From positions 11,230,546-11,294,545 of the forward strand of contig JAJEKV010000009.1 in NCBI GenBank assembly GCA_021234155.1: 64,000 nt of DNA, in the 5' to 3' direction. The notes under the pieces are model-generated. The model saw only the letters and a program-made list of their open reading frames with translations. It searched no databases and was not told where the DNA came from. The stretch comes from Isoetes taiwanensis (lineage: Eukaryota; Streptophyta; Lycopodiopsida; Isoetales; Isoetaceae). The position numbers and the translations under genes are program-made. Positions 55,661 through 64,000 of the stretch are shown here, in pieces; position 1 is the stretch's first letter; each line of letters opens with the position of its first letter.

Positions 55661-56575
55661 TTATCTTCTTATCATTATACGAAGATAAATTCAATTGTCA
55701 AAACCAGATAGGCAGCAGATAGAGAGAGAGAGGGAAGAGGAGACAAACTAAAAGCAAAGCCACAAAACCAGGATGCAAGATAATACGAGCCACAACTATC
55801 TCCACTAAACAAATAATATGAGTCACAATAAATAAATAGTATGAGTTACAATTGCTGATGTTGTCACTATATTCCCTCCAAACAGGAGCCTGCCACAAAC
55901 AAGAGCCACACATTAGCCAGGATGCTAATGCTGCTCGAACCACAAAGCTTCACCAAAACATGACAAGCACCACAGCATGCGAGCCACACATTAGCTACAT
56001 GCTAATGCTGCTCGAACCACAAAGCTTCATCAAAATATAACATGCACCACAACATGTGAGCCACACATTAGCCACATGTTAATGCTGCCTGAGCTACTAT
56101 GCTCCACAAACAAACCTGCACATATGAGGTGGACGTATGGGGTGGGTGGCTGGGGAGGTTTGTCTATTCTCAAAGCGGAAGGAGATGCAGATGAGCTGAT
56201 GAGAGGAGAAAGGGAAGAATGGCATAAAAGGGCATGAGCACGAGGGTCTCTCACAAAATCCAATAAATTAGCAGTAAGCAGTGATGGTGGATGGGTGGGT
56301 GGGTGGGTGGGTGGGTGGGTGGGAAGCAGGGGATCAAAGCCAGAAGTGTGGAGATGAAGATGCGCTGATGAACAAAAGGACAGACCAAAGGGGTATGTAA
56401 AAGGCAAGGAAACCTAACCGTCAGGTAATCTAACTAACTAAATGGCACTGGTTTTTGAGAATTACATTTATCTTCTTATCATTATACGAAAATAAATTCA
56501 ATTGTCGAAACCGGATAGGCAGCACATAGGGAGAGAGGGAAGAGTAGACAAACTAAAAGGAAGCCACGTCTGGGC
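55660..56575. repeat. Large direct duplication with minisatellite and TGGG array inside
   Basis: TATCTTCTTATCATTATACG, AAATTCAATTGTC, GATAGGCAGCA and GACAAACTAAAAG recur at about 55660-55775 and 56470-56590, about 810 bp apart. Between them, at about 55905-56095, a unit of about 75 bp (GAGCCACACATTAGC, CATGCTAATGCTGCTCGAAC) repeats three times. Confidence 0.75.
56289..56325 (+). repeat. (TGGG)n array, potential G-quadruplex
   Basis: GATGGGTGGGTGGG and so on, about eight consecutive TGGG units. Four or more GGG runs with single-base loops are the classic G-quadruplex pattern on the plus strand. Confidence 0.9.
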
Positions 56576-56590
56576 ATCTCCACCAAACCA

Positions 56591-57640
56591 AAAACCAGGA
56601 TACAATGCTAACGAACAGAGGCAGCAAGAACTAAAGTTAGTGGCACATGAGGAGGAGGCCAATAGAAGTTCCATGGAGCTACCATCAAAAGGTCCAACCC
56701 AATGAATGAGAAAACCAACATAGTTACTGAAGAGCCAGGTAGATAGAGATGTCATAACATTCCAAAGGGAAACTGAAAAGAAGCAAAATATGACAATATA
56801 TGAAAGGATATGTTATTTTTGTTGAAATCTTAGAGGTGGCAAGTTTTTAAGCATATATCAGAAGTGCGCTAAAGGATGCCCAACAATGGTGAAACCCAAA
56901 AGAAGAAACATTGGTATTGACTCAGACGTCGTATTGGAATAGCAAAATATACAAAGGCAGACAATAGAACCGACGACAAATAGGCTAATACAGAGGACCA
57001 ATACAATGAGTTCAAGCATGCTGTCAACACCACAACTATCATCAAATCTCTACAATTCTCAAACTATTGGAGAAATTCCTCTTCAACTCAAGCAATCAAC
57101 CATTCGAAGCATTTCATAGATCTGAGGCATATTAACTAGTCACATTGGAGTAGAGGCAATACAAGATAGCAAGTGGAGACAAGGTATTAGTAGGAGGACT
57201 TAAAAGCGAGAGATTTAAAAATATTATAGACAGTATTTGAAAACTAAAAAAATACAATATTTACATAACTTCAAAAAACTAATATCATAACATCTATGTG
57301 ACCTAGAAACTCATGATTGCCCATTGCCATAAAATTTAAAACCATATGAACCTATGGAGAGAACAAACAATGCTGACAATGCAATAGAAGAAAAACTGGC
57401 AGATAGAAGACATTGTGGTTCAACTCCTCTGGTTTCAACCCAATGTTATTGTATGGACAATGACAGAAATGAAATAAAAAACCCACAAAAAAGTTGAGAG
57501 AAATAGTAGCATCCAAGGCAAAATGGTCCATGGGGAAATTTAACAGAAGGTTGACAAAAAAGACTCTTGTAGTATTAAAGACTCTCATAAATCAGAAGCC
57601 ACAATAAGGACCACAAATTAGGCAAATATTTCTAGCATAG
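56591..57640. other. Intergenic, no gene recognised
   Basis: A-rich. Short frames at 57588-57352 (minus) show hydrophobic runs but no family match. Confidence 0.35.
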
Positions 57641-57641
57641 G

Positions 57642-58545
57642 AATAGAATAGAATATGATTTTATCGTCCACGGAGACCAACTGGCCTATGGGACCCAAGT
57701 ACAAAGAGAGAGCAAGCAGCGATACTACTACCGATTAAAACCCCTCACCAAGGGTTTTCGGGAAAACCTTAGTAGCAATAAGGATGCCGACATACCGCAC
57801 TTATATACATAATCACAAGTACAAATGAGGTTAATGTCTGACAGGGGGGCATAACCGAAGTTCGCGTATCCATTACCTCCCTGAGGTAATGATCCCAACA
57901 AGGCTACAGAGGCCGTGGCTCGCGAGCTCATGCAAGGCCCGATGGGGCACAACTAACCGAGCATACCGAGCCCGGATATGCTCGTTATGCCGCATGTGCC
58001 CGAGGGGCGGACTTTCATCCTCAATGGCTCGCTGATAGCACCGACAGACTCGGCCCCTCACGCTGCCCCCCAATCCATCTCCCCGCCTCAATGCGGAGGT
58101 GGTGTGCACTGCATGAATGGAAGCAATCACCCCGCTTTTTCATGGGTAGATGGGTGCGCAGTAGTGGTGTGGGCCCCTCGTGAGCATGGGATTAACCTCG
58201 CTGCCGATAATTTGCCACCTTGACATGTGACAGGGCCTCTCGATCCCAAAGCTTGGCCATGAAGCAAGCATCCAAGTACCGCTTCAAGGCAAATGCGCTC
58301 CTTCGGTGTATGCACTCGGTCCACATCCGTGCCTGCACATTCCATAGCGAGAACCACCGGGCTTGCTTGTCTTTCCAAAAGAGTTTTGAGTCGCTATGGG
58401 CCCATCGCCATCGCCAAAGCAAGGTTGGGCAGCCGGGCTTCATCCATAGCCACCACCTTCCGAAGTAAATAATGTGACGCTCCAAATAACCCCCTCCGTA
58501 ATGGAAAGAAGCCCGCCTCTTGGAGCAAGATCGATCGATATGGAA
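57642..58545 (-). pseudogene. LINE C-terminal ORF and 3' tail, cut by copy 2 of the H3-bearing element
   Basis: Read on minus, PYRSILLQEAGFFPLRRG, RKVVAMDEARLPNLALAMAM and an RVCRCYQRAIEDE finger correspond to the same positions in the 47.5-kb LINE (PYQILLQETGFLPLQRA, QKVVAMADTRLPHLALATVM). The tail at 57642-57790 has the family signature and a GAATAGAATAGAAT end. The reading frame changes several times. It is cut at 58545, where the LTR of copy 2 starts. Confidence 0.8.
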
Positions 58546-60080
58546 TGTGACGTTCCAAAGACGATACCGGTCCCGTGACGTATATCAGACTGCTCGCCAC
58601 GCCGCATACACGCCACTCCGACCGACGGTACGCCAACGGATAGCCGTAAGTAGCCCTAGGGGCAACTTGCTAGAGTGTTCATATATTATTAATGTGCACA
58701 TGTGCACATTAATGAGGGCACACCTTTCCATGTTGGCATATTTTGCCACCTAGCCATTAAAGGCAAGGGGGCCTTCCAATTATCCCACATGCCAAATTGG
58801 GTAATTGGAAACCCTAGCCTAAACCCCATGTCTATTTAGGGTAGGAAAACCCTAGCTTGCTAGTTTTTCGTCCCTTAGGGTTTTAGAGCTCTCGGTTTGG
58901 CTGCCCCAGAGCCAAAACCGCCTCCCGACGCCGCCAAGTGAATTGCACCATCGGGTTCCCCACCCGCCAGGCCAGGATGGTTGAACTCAGTCGAGAGGAG
59001 CCACTCAAGGATCAGGTATTTGGTCAATTTAATAGCTTAAACCGCCTTCTAGTCATAGAATCGGTAGGTTTTAGACTATTAAATTGCCCATAGCAGCCTA
59101 TCTAGATCGTAGATCTTGACACTAACTAAAGAACCTAACCCTATGATTAGATCTAGTTCTTTAGTTCTTCCGCGATGTATTTGGATGATGTATCTCTGAA
59201 CTCCTTGTATTGGGAAGGGGGTAGAGGCCCTAAAGCTTGTAGTTGATGCTCCTAGAGTAGCCTCTCTAGCACACCGTAGATTCGCCCGTGTACAAGAGCC
59301 ACACCCCGGTTTGTGGGTGAAGGGGCGGACCGGGTTAAGAAGGAGGTTCATGTTCTCTCTAACGATTCCCCGGGTGTGTAAAGCCTACCGGGATCATTGT
59401 GACTAGGTCCAATGGCTTACCACCGAAAGCGGTAAGGCATGGGCTCGACACCCGTGAAGTGGTGTACACTTTCCAAAGGGTTCACAATAATACGCAAAGG
59501 GCCCTCTAGTCACCTTGAGTCGATGTAGATCTCGAGGAGGGAGTGATCCCTACCTGCCCCATCGAACCGGGAGGATGAGACCCAGTGAATAGCCCCTTCG
59601 CTATGCATCCGGGCGGGCTACTGATCAGTCCCAACACTTTTCAGCCTACTACGCAAAGTGTGCACGAGAGGGGCGGATGGAGGGACAACCCTATGCCATG
59701 TTCTTATGCCACCAAATCCATTGCCATGAATTCGGCATGCGCAATGAACTCGAGACCCAAGCCGTCACCACCCCCTTGAGTCCGAGCCTTGGGTAGGGTT
59801 CCCCATGTGATGTGCTGACCACGCCTATGCAGATGTTGATATACCACCCCTCCGGGTGGATGGAGGATTCTGCTGGTACCGACATGTATGTTTACGCCCG
59901 CCAGCCTAGGTAGGCCCCGAGGGAGACAGGGTAGAATGACACCTTCACTCTTCCCACCGACTCGCTACGGGCAAAGCTGATATGTGGAGGGCCCCGCGAC
60001 GCATGGAGCTGGTGTGGGGAAGAACTCCTGTTTGTATACTGGGTGAGAGCACCGTGACACCGCGAGTAGGGGACGCCACA
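58546..60080 (+). repeat. 5' LTR of copy 2
   Basis: TGTGACGTTCC to GGGGACGCCACA, inverted relative to the LTRs of copy 1 and homologous along its whole length. The PBS TGGTATCGAGC follows at 60082-60092. CAG in copy 1 is frequently CGG or CG here. Confidence 0.9.
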
Positions 60081-60281
60081 TTGGTATCGAGCAATGTTCT
60101 TGGAGACCAAGAGCAAAGCACTGACCATGTTCCCAGTAGTACTAACTTGATAGGATCCTCAAGCCTCAAAAGTGGGGAAATTTTTTTCTCACCTTTGTAG
60201 TTTATGCTAAGCTAGTAACAATTAAGGAATTGGAATTTAACAAGATTAAAAAGAATGAGCCAAAATTTTCCAAGTGAGGTG

Positions 60282-60645
60282 GTCTCACAAAATGCTACCG
60301 TCGCTGAACTAAATTTTGTTTTGAAGCGAGGCGCAAGTCGTGAGACATCGAGCCAAGAACACCAAAAACATGATGAATTTGAGAAAAATAATGTGGTAAG
60401 GCTAATTCTAAGGTAGGAATTGGTTAGAATAGCATGTTTTGATTACCTAAAACCCTAGAAATGTATGAGATTCACATACCGCTACCGGTCGCAAAACTAA
60501 ACATTAGTATTGGAACGAGGCGCAAGTCGCGAGACCAATAGGTAGAAAAAGTCCAAATAAGTATAAGTTTTAGCTAAGTTGGTGCCTTAGCATGTTAAAC
60601 AGAGCAACTTGAGTTCTGACCTAAAAATTCCCAAGCTATAAATAG
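60282..60645 (+). promoter_or_regulatory. Promoter module before the copy 2 H3-like gene
   Basis: Two palindromic units at 60282-60346 and 60468-60535 keep the outer GTCTCAC/GTGAGAC arms and GGCGCAA. Starts are 186 bp apart. CTATAAATAG at 60636-60645 is 101 bp after the second unit and about 103 bp before the ATG at 60748. Confidence 0.7.
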
Positions 60646-60747
60646 ATGTAGAACCCCCTCATTTTTTTCGGCCCAAGCCCTAGAAATCCGCTCTTCCCAA
60701 CTTAGGCGATCTTTCGGCGCTTTTATCCGATTGACGATCCGTAAAGC

Positions 60748-62004
60748 ATGGCCCGAACCAAACAGATCGCGAAGGAAGCGCCGCCTCAGCGAAGCCACCA
60801 GCCAATCGAGGCGAGAGATCATTCGAAGATGCTTCGTGAGAGGCTCGCGAGAGGGAGAGACGCTCGCCTTCTGACGAGGAGCAAGACACGTCCGATCCGA
60901 TTGAGGGCTTCAACCAAAGGCAGAAAGCAGACGAGGCCACATCACCAACTCCATGGACGAGGAGACGAGGGAGGTGTATGAAGGAATAGAGCGGAGATCC
61001 GCAGCAGGAACAAGCGCACCATTCAGACGCGACCCACGTAGATCCTCGAAAGGATGAGCAAGTGACAGTCCGAGAGCCACGGAGGTAGCGTACCTTAGAA
61101 GGTTCATCATCGAAAAGTACGAAATCACCGCGTAAGAGAAGGGAAGACAAAAAGAGGAAAAGGAAGGAAGAGGAACAAAAGGCAGCAGAAGAGAAGAAGA
61201 AAGCAAAAGGGAAGTTCGTGGCTGGCATAAGGAGAACGAAGGACTGCCCGCCAAGGAAGAGGCCGAACCCCAACATAGTCATCAAGGAGCGGCAACCCGA
61301 CGAACCCCCAAACCCCTCCGACGACTCTTCTGAGGAGGACTTCGACCCTAATGCTGCAGGTGGAAGCTCTTCCAAGCACCCAGCGACGAAAAGTGAAGTA
61401 CCCGAAGCAAATTTCCAAGACCGAGCAACCCCAAAGAGGACCAAGTGCGTAAGCCCCCGAAAGTACCCGCATGGGATAGAAAGAAGCAACCATGACCTGC
61501 CCGGAAGCCTACGCCACCGGCTGTGGTGAAGATTTACGAGAGGAAGATGAGAGAGCACGAGGCCTACATGAAGAAATGGGAGGCCTACAACAAATATTAT
61601 GAAGAAAAAAGGTTAAGTTCATCGAGGGAGGGCGACCAACGGCAAAGAAACCTTAAGGCCGCCACCACCGGCCCAAGGTTCCCAAGCCGCCACCCGTGAA
61701 GAAAGCCGATAGGAAGGAGGGTGGAGAGAAGAGCGTTAAGGAGATTAGACACTTCCAAACAAGCAGCTTCGCCTCCTAATTCCCCGCGCCCCTTCGCCGG
61801 GGTTGGTGCGTGAAGTGATGCAGCCTACGTAACGCAGACTTTAGAGTCACTTTTACGAGGGCCGGGGCAATGCAAGAGGCGGTTGAGGCAAAGATAGTGC
61901 AACATTTTGAAGACTCAACAGCCTGCACTATCCACGCCAAGCGGGTAACCTTAATGCGACAAGACATGAGTCTTGCGACCCGCATTAAGGGAGAACGCCC
62001 TTAG
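60748..62004 (+). pseudogene. Histone H3-like gene, copy 2, frame-broken
   Basis: Starts MARTKQIAKEAPPQRS, again with K4 and no Lys at position 9. Later pieces in other frames match copy 1 in order: [93 protein letters not shown], then an intact C-terminal histone fold [41 protein letters not shown] and TAG at 62002-62004. At the position of the copy 1 amber codon this copy has GAG (Glu), as in true H3. No A AAA AAC heptamer is visible at the equivalent place. This lies in the stretch with suspected sequence error, so the number of real breaks is uncertain. Confidence 0.85.
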
Positions 62005-62150
62005 AACTGGTTTTGTAAATAATTAAAATTTTTGTAATATAGAGCAATTTTGTGTATCTTGATGACATAAACTTGGTTAATTAGAGCAAATTAATAAGTT
62101 TTAGCTTTTATTCCAGTGGAATAGGACATTTGCAAGCCGAGAGACATGAT

Positions 62151-62611
62151 GTCTCACAGCCGCTACCGGGTCGCGAAAACAAAAGTTAGTATTGAAGCGA
62201 GGCGCAAGTCGTGAGACCTCGCCCAAACTTGACCAAAACAGCTCCAAATTGACCAAATAAGGGGTCGATTCTCTTAATTTGATGAGCCCATCAACCTTAC
62301 ACCATTAGTTTACCCAAATTGACACCTTTGATCGAATGAGATCGATGTCTCACAGTTCATACCGGGTCGCAAAACAAAAGTTAGTTTTGAAGCGAGGCGC
62401 AAGTCGTGAGAGACCTCTTACCATTTCTTCACCAGACTTGTCAAAGTCACCTTCAACCCATCGCATAGCATCTTTTAGGTAACCTAGCCTTGTTTGAGCA
62501 TCTCATATAGTCCTCAAACTCCTAATTTGACCTCGATAAGTTAGAATTACCCAATCCTAGGAAATTTTCAAGTCATCCAAAAATTAGGGTTTCCCCTTTT
62601 TCTATAAATAG
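62151..62611 (+). promoter_or_regulatory. Promoter module before copy 2 ORF-B
   Basis: Palindromic units at 62151-62217 and 62347-62410 (starts 196 bp apart). CTATAAATAG at 62602-62611 is 192 bp after the second unit and about 117 bp before the ATG at 62728. Same arrangement as 30439-30906. Confidence 0.7.
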
Positions 62612-62727
62612 ACCCCTCATTTCTCGGGATAGCACCCTACAAATCTGCTCCTCGCCCTTCTAGCCGATTTCCCAACTCCCCTCGAGGCGCTTTGCAACCG
62701 CTTGTTACCCTCTTCCGCAATTAATCA

Positions 62728-64000
62728 ATGGCAACTTCTGATTTCCACACATGGTACAAATACAAATACCATGCCATGCCGAGAGGCCGACGTCGACCAA
62801 ATCTTCCAGATCTTCAGAAGGAGGTAGACGCCCAAGCAACCTTGCACGCCCCCCAAATTTTATAGTAGAGTCTTGACTGAAGTTCCAAGCTAGGGTAGAA
62901 CCAAAGGCTTAGTGCAACTCCCCTTGTGTAGGATATTTTGTTCCTAGACAGCCCCTCGCAGGGTAAAGATTAGACGATGTCCCTAACATCGCCAAATACC
63001 TCACAAACAAAGCGCACCGCACACCTGAGCCAATGGTCCTAACCGCCAACAGACCAAGTACTTCTTTTCAACACCGCCTGGGCAATCTTTCTCACCCACC
63101 GCCGAGAACACCGCGGGGAAACCTCCATTCCCCCATGGACGGGGACCCATTAGCCATAGCAAAGAACAACGGCTCCTCTCACACAAGATGAAGAGGAGCA
63201 GGAAGGGAAGGAAGAAGACTCGGATGAACAGAATCGAGGAAGAGGAGGACTATGTCGAGCTCGACCCAAACCGAAGAGCGGCGACAAGCGAAAGGTGAGT
63301 GGCAAGACTGAAGAAGCCGGACTCTCGTGAGTCGCTACCCCCCCCAAGTTAGGCATCACAAGCCTAGCTCCCATTATCGCCGAAGGTGAGGAGTTTCTCG
63401 CCCTAAGCTTACATTCAAAACCTCCCTGAGTGCAGGAAAGGGAGTATCGACTGAAGAGTTGCTACACCAACTCCTCGGAATGTGACTTTGGACGACTTCA
63501 TCGCCCCGGAGAGTCCGACTTCCCCTCCAAGTAAGGGAAGCCGACACTTACATCGGAGAGTTTACCTCCGACATCCAAGCCTACAAAGAATATCGTGCAG
63601 ATTATGAAGGCGCATAAGGCGCCAGAACAAGCTACCGACGGAGGAAGAGTTCCTTGCTCTTCAGAACAGATGGGGATCCGCTTATGCGACCTCAAACATC
63701 CTAACGGCAAGCTCGCCCCGCCCGCAGACCTCCCCTGATAGGACAAAGCGACCCGACCTCGAGGGGGCTTCAAGAATACCAAAGACTACAGTGGAGCTCA
63801 CCACGCAAAGGAGGTTGATGATTTCGGAAGCGCATACGAGCTGGATACCGAAAGTGGCCGAGGACCCGCCTCGCGAACGATTGTGTCACTACGGTATTAC
63901 CCGCCACCGCCGATGGATGGAAGAATAGCGGTTATCCACCGCAAGTTCACCCCCGAGGCGCAGGAAGGAGTATCGCTGCTGATTGCACTCTCGTGATTCG
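62728..64000 (+). pseudogene. ORF-B of copy 2, frame-broken, runs off right edge
   Basis: Starts MATSDFHTWYKYKYHAMP. Codon 9 is TGG, where copy 1 has TGA. Pieces in order: KEVDAQATLHAP, AIFLTHRREH, GITSLAPIIAEGEEFLAL, LPLQVREADTYIGEFTSDIQ and, at the edge, DGRIAVIHRKF-like sequence in a shifted frame. Several indels. Confirms ORF-B as a conserved gene of the family. Confidence 0.7.

Larger units (their letters stand above)
58546..64000 (+). mobile_element. H3-bearing retrotransposon, copy 2, 5' part, runs off right edge
   Basis: Order on plus: LTR, tRNA-Met PBS, palindrome pair plus TATA box, H3-like gene, second palindrome pair plus TATA box, ORF-B, window end. Same architecture as copy 1 without the nested element. 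Inserted in a LINE at 58545. Sequence is clearly diverged from copy 1 and many frames are broken. Confidence 0.9.

Noticed and set aside
1-64000. tRNA, rRNA or riboswitch genes
   Set aside because: I scanned for typical tRNA arms and rRNA blocks and saw none. The only tRNA-like matches are retrotransposon primer sites.

Overview
The window is nuclear DNA from a large, repeat-rich land-plant genome. Evidence: plant-type LTR retrotransposons with initiator-Met tRNA primer sites, L1-like LINEs, MITE-like foldbacks, a Helitron-type terminus and sparse intron-containing genes. An animal/fungal-type catechol O-methyltransferase and a Cys-rich SGHGKG-type transposase-like protein make a non-seed plant (fern or lycophyte) my best guess; this is weak inference. 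No rRNA, tRNA or CRISPR was seen.

Layout. 1-2.3 kb: a LINE endonuclease frame (minus) running off the left edge, beside a three-exon Ulp1/C48 protease pseudogene (plus). 2.5-5.1 kb: low-complexity DNA and a 139-bp satellite built from an AGGAATATTCCT palindrome. 6.1-9.2 kb: a decayed transposase-like gene. 10.5-14.2 kb: LINE 3' ends in inverted orientation, two foldback elements and exons of an unrecognised gene. 15.2-19.3 kb: a nearly full L1-like LINE with 18-bp target duplications and four in-frame stops, close to a Helitron-like 3' end. 20-21.6 kb: Copia gag debris and an intact two-exon COMT-like gene.

The centre is one LTR retrotransposon, 22382-45582 (minus strand), bounded by GACTA duplications. 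Read 5' to 3' on the minus strand it has: 5' LTR, tRNA-Met PBS, a promoter module, a histone H3-like gene, a second copy of the promoter module, a second accessory gene (ORF-B), gag, pol (RT, RNase H, integrase, chromodomain), PPT and 3' LTR. An 11-kb element of another Gypsy lineage, 32891-43924 (duplication ACTAG), is nested in its leader. A second, diverged copy on the plus strand from 58546 to the right edge repeats LTR, PBS, promoter, H3-like gene, promoter and ORF-B without the nested element, and so serves as the empty-site reference.

The most unusual system here is that retroelement's accessory region. The H3-like protein begins with the H3 tail ARTKQTAR, then carries about 300 residues of acidic and basic linker, then a complete H3 histone fold. 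K4 is kept; K9 is absent in both copies. In copy 1 the reading frame steps back by one exactly at an A AAA AAC slippery heptamer, and an amber codon interrupts the fold. Each accessory gene has its own TATA box about 100 bp before its ATG. Each TATA box is preceded by two 67-bp palindromic units 186-199 bp apart, and the spacing from the nearer palindrome to the TATA box is the same in both element copies.

45.6-58.5 kb: further LINE fragments, a second transposase-like fragment, a related LTR with an RT fragment, minisatellites, and the LINE into which copy 2 inserted. The stretches about 33.5-44.4 kb and 57.6-64 kb differ from their repeat partners by a strikingly regular CTG to CCG (CAG to CGG) pattern plus small deletions. 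Frame breaks there may partly be sequence error and should not all be read as true decay.
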